11,213 nt of DNA from CAZOVK01 sp964583165 (GCA_964583165.1 CAZOVK010000077.1:1-11213); one strand, 5' to 3'; positions 1 through 7,317 are shown, numbered from the stretch's first letter. Numbers and translations are program-made. Notes: generated by a model not told the origin, from the letters alone.

Positions 1-1
1 A

Positions 2-1630
2 GTAGTGCTTTTGAGCGCGAACCCACATGGGGCGGTTATGCCAAGTACGTTGGTCTATAACTATCGTGAGAAGAAACTCATGCGCGAGTTGCCGCTCGGG
101 TTTTCCAGTACGTGGGCAAAAGACGGCGTGAATGTTTACTATGCTACGGCAAAGGTGAACAAAGAAGCGGGCAGAAACGATACGTTTATCATGCGCTATA
201 ATACAGAAACAGACGAACTGACAACGGTTTATACGCATGACGAGCACGCGCCGTTTTTGGTTTTGGCTTCTTCGGCCGACGGGGCTTATGTGTTCATTCA
301 GGCTATGAAAGATTATGGCAATAACGCACTGCTTTGTGCGGCTGACGGCGCGCCGTTTACAATGCTTACAAACGGCGAGACCGGCAAATTTGTCTATGCG
401 GGCACACATGACGGGGTTCACTTTGTAGTTACAAATAATAACGCGCCGAATTCTAAACTGGTGGCTATTGACGCAAACGGCGGCACTTACGCGACATCAA
501 AAGTGGTTATCCCTGAAACGGATAAGATTATTCAGGGCGCGGCTGTTACTGAGAAGTACATACTGGTTAATTATATGAATAATGTTGTCTCCGAACTGGC
601 TGTCTTTACGCATGAGGGCGAGTTTGTGAAGAATATGACGTTGCCTTCTGATATGGGGGCGCTTTCGGGCGTTTCGGGCGGTCATATCGATTCGGCGAAG
701 AATCTCTATTTTATGTTCCAGAGCTTTACGACACCACCGAGTGTTGTCCGATACAATGCCGAAACAGAGGACATCGGGCTTGTCTATTCATCTAAGCAGG
801 TTGAAATCCCGACTGACATCAACGTGACACAGATTTTTGTTACGGCGCGTGACGGTGAGAAGGTTCCCGCGTTTGTCGTTCACAAAAAGGATGTTGAGAT
901 GAACTCCAATAACCCCACGGTTATGTTCGGTTATGGCGGTTATAACAACGCCATCATGCCCACGTTCACAAACGGTTATATCGGTCAAGACGTGTGGGAA
1001 TGGGTCAACCGCGGTTATGTTTATGTGAGCTGTAACTTGCGCGGTGGTAATGAGTATGGCACGAAGTGGCATTTGGGCGGCAATCTCTTAAATAAGAAGA
1101 ACGCGTTTACTGATTTTATTGACATAGCCGAGTGGCTTATTGAGAATAAGTGGACTACGCCGAAAAAGATTGCTATCTGCGGTGGTTCTAACGGCGGGTT
1201 GCTTGTTACGGCCCTTGTGACTATGCGCCCAGACCTTTGGGGCTGTGCTGTTGCGAGTGTTCCGCATACGGATATGATACGTTTTATGTATGATGACCGT
1301 GGGCCCATGTATGTGACGGAGTATGGCAACCCCGCTGATGAGAAGTATTTCGAGTATATGCTCAGTTATTCGCCATATCATAATGTCAAAGCTGTGGACT
1401 ACCCGCCCGTATTTTTACAGACAGGCGAATGTGACAACAATGTGCCCCCGTATCATGCCAAGAAGTTCGCCGCGAAGATGCAGGCGATGAATACTTCGGG
1501 GAACCCGGTGTTACTGCGTGTGTTGGCAGAGGGTTCGCACGACAGAGGCAAGGGCGATGTTATGTATAAGACAATCGGCGAGATGCAGACGTTTATAGCT
1601 ATGGCGCTGGGGCTAACACCGAGTGTGTAG
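2..1630 (+). CDS. Prolyl-oligopeptidase family serine peptidase (S9A type), 5'-truncated by window edge
   Basis: C-terminal 542 or so residues of a cytosolic-type peptidase that cuts short peptides, classically after proline. Residues are counted from the GTG at position 5. The reading frame is open to the left edge and family members run near 700 residues, so about 130 N-terminal residues lie outside the window and that GTG is not taken as the start. Residues 1-270 are beta-propeller repeats. The alpha/beta hydrolase domain follows, with GYGGYN at 309-314, NLRGGNEYG at 344-352, the nucleophile Ser395 in GGSNGG, Asp477 in GECDNNV and His512 in GSHDRGKG, so the catalytic triad is complete. Aligned without gaps to the mammalian enzyme as I remember it, the proline-stacking Trp595 becomes Tyr436 and the P2-binding Arg643 becomes Asn479, so strict proline specificity is uncertain. 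Tyr310 matches the oxyanion Tyr473. Oligopeptidase B is less likely because the GGSNGG context and flanks are of prolyl-oligopeptidase type. Confidence 0.9.
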   Translation, partial: VVLLSANPHGAVMPSTLVYNYREKKLMRELPLGFSSTWAKDGVNVYYATAKVNKEAGRNDTFIMRYNTETDELTTVYTHDEHAPFLVLASSADGAYVFIQAMKDYGNNALLCAADGAPFTMLTNGETGKFVYAGTHDGVHFVVTNNNAPNSKLVAIDANGGTYATSKVVIPETDKIIQGAAVTEKYILVNYMNNVVSELAVFTHEGEFVKNMTLPSDMGALSGVSGGHIDSAKNLYFMFQSFTTPPSVVRYNAETEDIGLVYSSKQVEIPTDINVTQIFVTARDGEKVPAFVVHKKDVEMNSNNPTVMFGYGGYNNAIMPTFTNGYIGQDVWEWVNRGYVYVSCNLRGGNEYGTKWHLGGNLLNKKNAFTDFIDIAEWLIENKWTTPKKIAICGGSNGGLLVTALVTMRPDLWGCAVASVPHTDMIRFMYDDRGPMYVTEYGNPADEKYFEYMLSYSPYHNVKAVDYPPVFLQTGECDNNVPPYHAKKFAAKMQAMNTSGNPVLLRVLAEGSHDRGKGDVMYKTIGEMQTFIAMALGLTPSV

Positions 1631-1638
1631 CCACATGC

Positions 1639-1656
1639 AGTCGGCTCTAGCCGACT
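1639..1656 (+). terminator. Hairpin after the peptidase gene, possible weak terminator
   Basis: AGTCGGC and GCCGACT form a perfect 7-bp stem around a TCTA loop, 8 nt after the peptidase stop codon, followed by only three or four T residues. This could be a weak intrinsic terminator or a dispersed palindrome. A second hairpin follows 8 nt later. Confidence 0.5.
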
Positions 1657-1664
1657 TTTACCCA

Positions 1665-1682
1665 GGCCGCCTTTAGGCGGCC
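1665..1682 (+). repeat. Second GC-rich hairpin, in the purH leader
   Basis: GGCCGCC, loop TTTA, GGCGGCC: a perfect 7-bp, all-GC stem that ends 6 nt before the purH Shine-Dalgarno sequence AGGAGG (1689-1694). No T-tract follows, so it is not a typical terminator. It may affect purH translation or mRNA processing, or be a dispersed palindrome. Which of these applies cannot be decided from one copy. Confidence 0.5.
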
Positions 1683-1698
1683 GAACTTAGGAGGAAAC

Positions 1699-3237
1699 AT
1701 GAAACGGGCACTGCTTAGCGTTTCTGACAAGACAGGTATTGTAACCCTAGCGCAGAGATTAGCTGCGTTAGGGTTTGAAATAATCTCTACGGGCGGTACG
1801 CATAAGGCTATAGCGGACGCGGGCATTGATGTAAAAGAGGTGTCGACTGTTACGGGCTTTCCCGAGTGTATGGATGGGCGCGTTAAGACGCTTCACCCCG
1901 CCATTCACGGTGGGCTGCTTGCGCGGCGCGATTTGGATGAGCATATGGAAGAAGCCGCCAAACTGAAAATCGACATGATAGACTTTGTGGCCGTGAACCT
2001 CTATCCGTTCGCGGCGACAATCAAAAAGGATAATGTGGAGTTACCCGATGCTATCGAGCAGATAGACATAGGTGGCCCCAGTATGTTGCGCTCGTCGGCG
2101 AAGAACCACAAGGACGTAATCGTAGTCTGTGACCCGCGTGACTATGACGCGGTTTTAGATAAGCTGGAAAGCGGAGATGTAGATTATGCGTTTCGCTTAA
2201 AGCTGGCGCAAAAGGTTTTCGCTCATACGGCGCATTATGACGCGCTGATTGCGGATTATCTGATGAAACAGAGCGGTGAAGCGGTTTATCCCGATACGCT
2301 GACACTGACCTATGAGAAATCTTCAGAGCTTCGTTATGGTGAGAACCCACACCAACGCGCCGCATTCTATACAGAAACAATACCGCCGTTGAGCAGTTTG
2401 GCTAACGCGAAGCAACTTCATGGCAAGGAATTGTCGTTTAATAATTACAACGACACACATGGCGCGTTGGAATTGCTTAAAGAGTTTTCAGAACCGACAC
2501 TTGTTGCCTGCAAGCACGGCAACCCATGTGGCGTTGGCAGTGGGGCGACGCTCAAACAGGCATTCGATTTGGCCTACGCAAGTGACCCCGTTTCGATATT
2601 CGGCGGAATTTTAGCGGCCAACCGCACAATTGATGCAGAAACAGCGGAGGGCATAGCCAACCTCTTTATCGAAGTTGTGATTGCGCCGTCATATACGAAA
2701 GAAGCTTTGGCAATACTAACGAAGAAGAAGAATATACGGTTGCTTGAGTTGCCAATTATCGAATGCGCAAAGGGCATCATGGACATAAAGCGCGTGTCGG
2801 GTGGCATCTTGGTTCAAGAAACGGACAGCACACTCAATACCGAGTTTGTGACAGTCACGCAAAAATCGCCGACGAAAGAGCAACTAGAGAGTCTGCGCTT
2901 TGCGTGGCGTGTGGTGAAACATGTGAAGTCAAACGCGATTTGTTTGGCTAATGCCAATCAAACCATAGGCATAGGCGTAGGGCAGGTTTCGCGCATTTGG
3001 GCGTGTGAACAGGCGATAGAACACGCGCAACAATTCCTTGACACGGCGCTTGAAGGCGCAGTCATGGCTTCCGATGGGTTTTTCCCGTTCCCTGACTGTG
3101 TTGAAGCCGCCGCCGCTGTGGGTATTAAGGCGATAGTTCAACCCGGAGGTTCGCAGAACGATAAAGCTTCTATTGAAGCTTGTGACCGCTTAGGTATTGC
3201 TATGGTAATCGCGAACGAGCGGCATTTTAGGCATTAG
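1699..3237 (+). CDS. purH: Bifunctional AICAR formyltransferase / IMP cyclohydrolase
   Basis: Catalyses the last two steps of de novo purine synthesis: AICAR plus 10-formyl-tetrahydrofolate gives FAICAR, which is cyclised to IMP. It is full length at 512 residues. The N-terminal MGS-like cyclohydrolase domain (about 1-190) shows SVSDKTG (7-13), STGGT (30-34) and KTLHPAIHGG (63-72). The transformylase domain shows RYGENPHQR (212-220), the catalytic KHGNPCG (272-278), SNAICLA (411-417), SDGFFPFPD (458-466) and the usual RHFRH ending. The start is fixed by AGGAGG at 1689-1694, 4 nt before the ATG. No promoter is evident in the 68-bp gap behind the peptidase gene, which contains two hairpins, so it may be read through from upstream. 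No other purine gene adjoins it, unlike the usual Bacillota pur operon. Confidence 0.97.
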   Translation: MKRALLSVSDKTGIVTLAQRLAALGFEIISTGGTHKAIADAGIDVKEVSTVTGFPECMDGRVKTLHPAIHGGLLARRDLDEHMEEAAKLKIDMIDFVAVNLYPFAATIKKDNVELPDAIEQIDIGGPSMLRSSAKNHKDVIVVCDPRDYDAVLDKLESGDVDYAFRLKLAQKVFAHTAHYDALIADYLMKQSGEAVYPDTLTLTYEKSSELRYGENPHQRAAFYTETIPPLSSLANAKQLHGKELSFNNYNDTHGALELLKEFSEPTLVACKHGNPCGVGSGATLKQAFDLAYASDPVSIFGGILAANRTIDAETAEGIANLFIEVVIAPSYTKEALAILTKKKNIRLLELPIIECAKGIMDIKRVSGGILVQETDSTLNTEFVTVTQKSPTKEQLESLRFAWRVVKHVKSNAICLANANQTIGIGVGQVSRIWACEQAIEHAQQFLDTALEGAVMASDGFFPFPDCVEAAAAVGIKAIVQPGGSQNDKASIEACDRLGIAMVIANERHFRH

Positions 3238-3247
3238 ACGTGACAAA

Positions 3248-3270
3248 TAGGGGCGTTTCACACGCCCCTA
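3248..3270. terminator. Perfect palindrome between convergent genes, likely bidirectional terminator or repeat
   Basis: TAGGGGCGT and ACGCCCCTA make a perfect 9-bp stem with a TTCAC loop, 10 nt past the purH stop and 15 nt past the end of the converging Spo0A-like gene. On the minus strand it is followed by ATTTGTC, a short T-run; on the plus strand no T-run follows. Its position fits shared termination. The GGGGCG...CGCCCC form also resembles palindromes that I recall being dispersed in clostridial genomes. Confidence 0.6.
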
Positions 3271-3285
3271 CCACTTATGACCGTG

Positions 3286-4035
3286 TTATCCCTCCATAGG
3301 TAACCGTTTTCGCTTGACATATTCTGTCAACGCCCGAATCGCCTTGCCGTTGGAGGGGCGCTTTTCGGGGATAATCCCGAATATCTGGCCGCATAGGGCT
3401 TGGACTTTGCCTGTGCTCCAGGCTATGGCTATGGCGTGGCGTATCGAGCGTTCAACGCGAGCGGGCGTTGACTGACAAACCTCAGCTATAGCGGGGTATA
3501 ACTCCTTCGTCAAATGTTGTGATAATTCGATGTCGTCAGCACAAAGCCGTATGGCTTCTTTCAAGTATGTATAGCCGTCTAGGTGTTGCTCCATTCCGAA
3601 GGCTGCGAGTAATTGTGGCAGTCTCTCAAATACGAGTGCGCTTGATGTCGGTGAACGCTTGTTCAGGCTTGTGATGATGCTTGTTTTGAGAATATGGAAG
3701 TCGAAAGGCTTTCTGAAATACTCATCAGCGCCCGCGTCATAGGCACGCGCGATGATGGTGTCAGAAAAGGCAGCGCTCAGAACTACTATTAGTGGCTGTT
3801 TGATTTTGGCTGCTCTGATAGCCGAAATCAGCGTTAGTCCGTCTACATTCGGCATAACCAAGTCTACAATAACAACATCAGGCAATATCTTCATAATTGC
3901 CTCTACTCCGGCGCCACCATTGTTCGCGACGCCGACAACCCTGAAACAGTCCGCGCAATGCGTCTGAAAAAACTGAACAATTAGATTGGCGAACTCAACG
4001 GAGTCTTCTACAATAAGCAAGTTGTAAATCCCCAT
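3286..4035 (-). CDS. Spo0A-like response regulator (receiver plus Spo0A-type DNA-binding domain)
   Basis: A 249-residue cytosolic transcription factor. The receiver domain (about 3-125) has the acidic pair Glu10/Asp11, phospho-acceptor Asp58 in VIVDLVMPNVDG, Ser87 and Lys109 in RKPF, so it should be phosphorylatable. After a short linker, residues 138-245 match the Spo0A C-terminal domain: GYTYLKEAI (154-162), LYPAIAE (179-185), the recognition region RVERSIRHAIAIAW (193-206) and RPSNGKAI (226-233). The start chosen is the ATG at 4035, with GGGGG 5 nt upstream. A longer in-frame extension to 4200 runs back through the divergent promoter and is not believed. It could be the sporulation master regulator or one of the paralogues found in some Clostridia; the sequence has diverged enough from textbook Spo0A that I give no symbol. 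It is divergent from a diguanylate cyclase gene, suggesting a link to lifestyle switching. Confidence 0.88.
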   Translation of the reverse strand: MGIYNLLIVEDSVEFANLIVQFFQTHCADCFRVVGVANNGGAGVEAIMKILPDVVIVDLVMPNVDGLTLISAIRAAKIKQPLIVVLSAAFSDTIIARAYDAGADEYFRKPFDFHILKTSIITSLNKRSPTSSALVFERLPQLLAAFGMEQHLDGYTYLKEAIRLCADDIELSQHLTKELYPAIAEVCQSTPARVERSIRHAIAIAWSTGKVQALCGQIFGIIPEKRPSNGKAIRALTEYVKRKRLPMEG

Positions 4036-4040
4036 ATGCG

Positions 4041-4045
4041 CCCCC
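4041..4045 (-). promoter_or_regulatory. Ribosome binding site that decides the Spo0A-like start
   Basis: GGGGG on the minus strand, 5 nt before the ATG at 4035. The more upstream in-frame ATG codons lie in the promoter region and lack such a site. Confidence 0.65.
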
Positions 4046-4069
4046 AAAAAATACACTATGATAACAATT

Positions 4070-4098
4070 ATTATACACATAATGCAACCGCTTTTCAA
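4070..4098 (-). promoter_or_regulatory. Sigma-A type promoter for the Spo0A-like gene
   Basis: Read on the minus strand: TTGAAA (4098-4093), a 17-nt spacer, then a perfect TATAAT (4075-4070). Start of transcription would be near 4063, giving a leader of about 28 nt. I looked for a Spo0A box (TGTCGAA or its complement) nearby and found none. Confidence 0.75.
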
Positions 4099-4117
4099 GT
4101 TGATTGTTTGTATACAT

Positions 4118-4146
4118 TTGACGCGCATAGAAAGAAATAGTATAAT
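4118..4146 (+). promoter_or_regulatory. Sigma-A type promoter for the diguanylate cyclase gene
   Basis: TTGACG (4118-4123), exactly 17 nt, then a perfect TATAAT (4141-4146). Transcription would start near 4153, about 20 nt before the GTG start. It lies back to back with the promoter of the minus-strand regulator; the two -35 boxes are 19 bp apart. Confidence 0.8.
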
Positions 4147-4174
4147 AAGTATAAATTGATATAGGGGTGTTTGG

Positions 4175-5473
4175 GTGGATAATCGGAAACGATTCAACAT
4201 ACTAGAGAATGTGCCACAGGGCGTTATGGTCGTAGATGAAAACGGCTCGATTGTCTATGCAAACGCCGCGTTTTGTGAACTGACAGGCTTTGATATAGAC
4301 GAGCTTTCAACTAAACCCGCGGGTGAGGTTTGCGGCGGTGGCAAGGTATTGTGTCTGGACAATAACAGCGCCGGTGAGTATTGTTCGGATACACAAGTCT
4401 ACACTAAAAACGGTGACACTGTGAGCGTTCGTATTTGCGTTAAGCGCGGGGCGGGCGAATATGAAGATAATGTTTTTGTGTCGGCGGCCGACATCTCGGG
4501 GCTTATGCACATGCGCGTGGCACTGGAGCAGGAGCGCCGCGAGTCTGATGTTATAAGGCGTTTATCAAAGGACATTATATTCGAGTATTATTTAGGCAGC
4601 GGTGAAATCCGTTTTTCGGGTAACTTCGCGCGAATGTTCGGCACGGGTGTATATTTTGGCAATTTGGATAACACTATTAACGAAAGTCAAATAATCGAAG
4701 AAGAAGACAAAGAGGCGCTACTCAACTTCTTAGAAGCCGTTCGCGGCGGCAAAACAGACGCATATGCGGAGTTTCGTTTGAAAAAACAAGACGGTGAGAT
4801 TTATTGGTTCGCCGTTGAGTATGAGATTCTCGGAGCGGGTAATTTTCGCAAGGCTGTAGGGCGGCTCGAAGATGTCACGCGCCAGAAGGGTATAATCCAT
4901 GCGCTGGAGTTAAAGAGCCAGACAGACGCGCTGACGGCGCTATACAATAAATCCGCAACGCGTGAGTTGATAGAGCAGGGTATAACCACACAGCAAGTGC
5001 CCGTGGTTGCGTATAAAGACTCAGGCGAAAACGCGGCGTTCTTTATTGTTGACATTGACAACTTCAAGAGCGTCAACGACACGTTGGGCCATCAGTACGG
5101 TGACTATGTGTTGACAAGCATAGCGAGCAAAATCCGTCGTACCTTCCGCGAGAGCGACATAGTGGGCAGAATAGGTGGCGACGAGTTTGTGGTATTCATG
5201 CGCAACGTATCGAACGAGCGCGTGATTCAAGGCAAGGCGGCAGAGCTTAACGCGGCTATCCGTGAAACATATGAGTCTGACGGGAAGAAATGCCGCGTGT
5301 CTTGTTCGATAGGTATTGCGCTGTTCCCGCGGCATGGCGTGAGTTATGACGAGTTATTCCGATTGGCTGATATTGCGTTATATATAGTCAAAAAGGCGGG
5401 TAGGGACGGCTTCCATATCATTACCGAACAAGAAACCACGTTAGACAGAGAGAGCGAAAAAAATGCACGCTAA
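4175..5473 (+). CDS. Diguanylate cyclase with two PAS domains (PAS-PAS-GGDEF)
   Basis: Makes cyclic di-GMP from two GTP in response to a signal sensed by PAS domains. It has 432 residues and no membrane segment, so it is cytosolic. PAS 1 is about 6-110 (VDENGSIVYANAAFCELTGF at 20-39). PAS 2 is about 128-236, PAS_3-like, ending in WFAVEYEILG and LEDVTRQ. The GGDEF domain is about 248-418: DALTALYNK, metal-binding Asp293 in VDIDNFK, NDTLGH (301-306), intact GGDEF at 334-338 and SIGIALFP (378-385). An RxxD inhibitory site (Arg325, Asp328) sits five residues before GGDEF, so product inhibition is expected. The start is GTG, with AGGGGTG at 4163-4169 upstream and the strong promoter at 4118-4146. 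The last 11 nt overlap the hydrolase gene. There is no EAL domain. Confidence 0.93.
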   Translation: MDNRKRFNILENVPQGVMVVDENGSIVYANAAFCELTGFDIDELSTKPAGEVCGGGKVLCLDNNSAGEYCSDTQVYTKNGDTVSVRICVKRGAGEYEDNVFVSAADISGLMHMRVALEQERRESDVIRRLSKDIIFEYYLGSGEIRFSGNFARMFGTGVYFGNLDNTINESQIIEEEDKEALLNFLEAVRGGKTDAYAEFRLKKQDGEIYWFAVEYEILGAGNFRKAVGRLEDVTRQKGIIHALELKSQTDALTALYNKSATRELIEQGITTQQVPVVAYKDSGENAAFFIVDIDNFKSVNDTLGHQYGDYVLTSIASKIRRTFRESDIVGRIGGDEFVVFMRNVSNERVIQGKAAELNAAIRETYESDGKKCRVSCSIGIALFPRHGVSYDELFRLADIALYIVKKAGRDGFHIITEQETTLDRESEKNAR

Positions 5474-6401
5474 AGAAACACAGTTTCCGTCAGCGAGTGG
5501 CGTTCACACCATCTATGCCTATGAATGGAAGCCACCCGAGGGCATCAAGGCACGGGGTGTTCTCGTTATCGTACACGGTATGAGGGAATACGCGGGGCGT
5601 TATGACGAATTTGCGTCATATCTGGCGCAAAACGGTTTTCATGTTTATGCGCATGATTTAACAGGGCACGGCAAGAGCATACACGGCGCGTTCGGGTACG
5701 CGGGTGATTCAGATATAGCGGGCATATGGATTAAGGACACTCACAACTTGGTCAAGAATGCAATCGCGGAACACCCAGACTTGCCCATATTCATGTTTGG
5801 ACACAGTATGGGCTCGTTTGTTGCGCGTATGTACGCGAGGGATAATCATTCAAACCTAAGCGGCATAATCTATTCGGGAACGAGTGGCAAAACTATTATT
5901 ATGAATATGGCGGCGGTTGTATCGGGCTTTTTTGCGCGGTCAAACCCCCATGGCTCGGGCTGTAACCGCATAGCCCAAATTCTACAGCGCGTCTATACCC
6001 AGCGCGTAGCAAGCAAGGACGACGGCTCAACATGGGTTTCACGTGACCCCGTAATGGCGCAGAAACACAAAAAAGACCCGCTCTGCAACTTTGCATTGTC
6101 AAATCTGGGGTTCTACGAAACGATAAAGGCTTCTGTGTTGGTGAACAGAAGGTCATTTATAAGGCAAATGCCAACGGAGTTACCGACGCTCATCATGTCT
6201 GGCGCAGATGACCCATTGGGGCAGGACGGCATAGGCGTTATGAAGCTCTACATGGGGTTATGTGACGCGGGTAATGACTGTGTTAAGATACGGATTTATG
6301 AAAACGGACGACATGAGATGATAAACGAGATAAACCGCAAAGAGGTTTACGCCGATATCCTCCAATGGATGTTGACGGGTGAGGTTGAATATAACGAATA
6401 A
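5463..6401 (+). CDS. Alpha/beta hydrolase, monoacylglycerol-lipase / lysophospholipase type
   Basis: A 312-residue serine hydrolase of the Hydrolase_4 (serine aminopeptidase S33-like) group, likely an esterase or lysophospholipase acting on monoacyl lipids; the substrate is not identifiable. It shows the oxyanion motif VHGMREYAGRYDEFA (37-51), HDLTGHGKS (64-72), nucleophile Ser115 in GHSMG (113-117), acid Asp250 in GADDPLG and His284 in NGRHEMINE. There is no signal peptide or membrane helix, so it is cytosolic. The ATG overlaps the end of the cyclase gene by 11 nt and has only a weak purine-rich stretch (AGAGAG) in front, which points to translational coupling. Whether the hydrolase has any link to c-di-GMP is not shown by the sequence. 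A strong terminator follows immediately. Confidence 0.88.
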   Translation: MHAKETQFPSASGVHTIYAYEWKPPEGIKARGVLVIVHGMREYAGRYDEFASYLAQNGFHVYAHDLTGHGKSIHGAFGYAGDSDIAGIWIKDTHNLVKNAIAEHPDLPIFMFGHSMGSFVARMYARDNHSNLSGIIYSGTSGKTIIMNMAAVVSGFFARSNPHGSGCNRIAQILQRVYTQRVASKDDGSTWVSRDPVMAQKHKKDPLCNFALSNLGFYETIKASVLVNRRSFIRQMPTELPTLIMSGADDPLGQDGIGVMKLYMGLCDAGNDCVKIRIYENGRHEMINEINRKEVYADILQWMLTGEVEYNE

Positions 6402-6430
6402 AACAGGGAACGCATCGGCGTTCCCTGTTT
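6401..6430. terminator. Bidirectional intrinsic terminator
   Basis: A perfect 13-bp stem (6401-6413 with 6418-6430) around an ATCG loop. The stem arms end in AAA/TTT, and T-rich sequence follows on both strands (TTTTTAAT on plus, TTTTATTC on minus). It lies exactly between two convergent stop codons; the last base of the hydrolase TAA is the first base of the stem. Confidence 0.9.
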
Positions 6431-7258
6431 TTAATACGATATTACAACGCCGTTTCTGTCAGCGTATGTGCTGGATAGACCGCCCGTTTCTATTATGACC
6501 ACATTCTTGAATTTGAGCCTTTTCAGTATCTCGTCACGCACGATAATGGCGTTTTCTAGGCATTTCGCGTGAGCTATGCCGAGTGTACGGTTTTCGGCGT
6601 CGGGTTTTTCGCGCACAATCTGTTCAGCCATGCGTATGACGGCCTTTGTGAACCCACGCGCCTTGTCGAACAAAACAAGATTGCCGTTATCGGCGCGACA
6701 AATTGGGCGGATGCTCAATACTTGGGCAATTTTGGCGACATAGGGGTTTATGCGCCCGTTTTTGGCTAGGTTGTCATACCGTTCGAGAATACAGAATGTT
6801 TGCATACCGTTGATAAAGCGGTTGACATTTTCAACTATATTAGCGTCACTCATTTTATCATGAAGGTATTCTTGAATCTTCATGGCAATCAAGGTTTCAC
6901 CCACAGAGGCTGACAAACTGTCAAACACATGGATGAACTTCTCGCCGATTTCTTCGAGATACATCTGTTTGGCGAGTAAGGCGGCGTTATAGGAATTACT
7001 TAGTTTCGACGACAATGTGACGACAAACACACTGCCTGTTGCCTTGAATCTCTCTAAATACGAGTTGGGCGACGGCGCGGCTGTACGCGGCGAGCCCTTA
7101 AAGGCCGCCATATCGTCTAGGTAAGTCGCCACATCAAGGTCGTCGTCATCTACATATTCACGCTCACCCAAAAGCAATGTCAGTGGGGCCTTCTCAAATA
7201 AGCCACTTGCTACCATTTCTTCTGTCAATTCACAACTGCTGTCAACAACAATCCTCAT
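6431..7258 (-). CDS. DegV family fatty-acid-binding protein (FakB-like)
   Basis: A 275-residue DegV-fold protein. Family members bind a fatty acid; the FakB members present it to the kinase FakA for phosphorylation and entry into phospholipid synthesis. Visible marks are VDSSCEL at the N-terminus (5-11), the ligand-loop region RTAAPSPNSY (58-67, normally TSQPS), TLSSKLSNSYNAA (81-93), VFDSLSASVG (111-120) and LERYDNLAKNGRI (158-170). The C-terminus, ETGGLSSTYADRNGVVISY, replaces the usual GTHTGPG segment, so Tyr stands where many members have His; I have seen this form in clostridial homologues. The start is ATG with GGGGG 6 nt upstream (7265-7269). No FakA gene is in the window, and the lipid ligand cannot be inferred. 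It lies downstream of the isomerase gene by 48 nt and may partly share its transcript. Confidence 0.88.
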   Translation of the reverse strand: MRIVVDSSCELTEEMVASGLFEKAPLTLLLGEREYVDDDDLDVATYLDDMAAFKGSPRTAAPSPNSYLERFKATGSVFVVTLSSKLSNSYNAALLAKQMYLEEIGEKFIHVFDSLSASVGETLIAMKIQEYLHDKMSDANIVENVNRFINGMQTFCILERYDNLAKNGRINPYVAKIAQVLSIRPICRADNGNLVLFDKARGFTKAVIRMAEQIVREKPDAENRTLGIAHAKCLENAIIVRDEILKRLKFKNVVIIETGGLSSTYADRNGVVISY

Positions 7259-7289
7259 TTTACGCCCCCGGTATCAGTATGTTTTTATC

Positions 7290-7317
7290 AGTATAGCAGA
7301 ATATCCCTAAAAGTCCA
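7290..7317 (-). promoter_or_regulatory. Candidate promoter for the DegV gene
   Basis: On the minus strand TGGACT (7317-7312), a 16-nt spacer and TATACT (7295-7290). The 9-nt word TATCAGTAT occurs twice on the plus strand (7272-7280 and 7286-7294), the second copy covering the -10 box. The -35 box overlaps the end of the isomerase gene. No terminator is seen between the two genes, so read-through is also possible. Confidence 0.4.

Noticed and set aside
5..7. GTG at position 5 as the true start of the peptidase
   Set aside because: The frame is open to the window edge, there is no ribosome site, and about 130 residues expected at the N-terminus of the family are missing.
2051..2380. Minus-strand 109-residue open frame inside purH
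   Set aside because: Antisense shadow of a strongly conserved purH segment; composition rich in Arg, His and Ser and no domain.
4036..4200. N-terminal hydrophobic extension of the Spo0A-like protein, resembling a membrane segment
   Set aside because: It is the translation of the AT-rich divergent promoter region and overlaps the cyclase start. The receiver domain begins right at the ATG at 4035, which has a GGGGG site 5 nt upstream.
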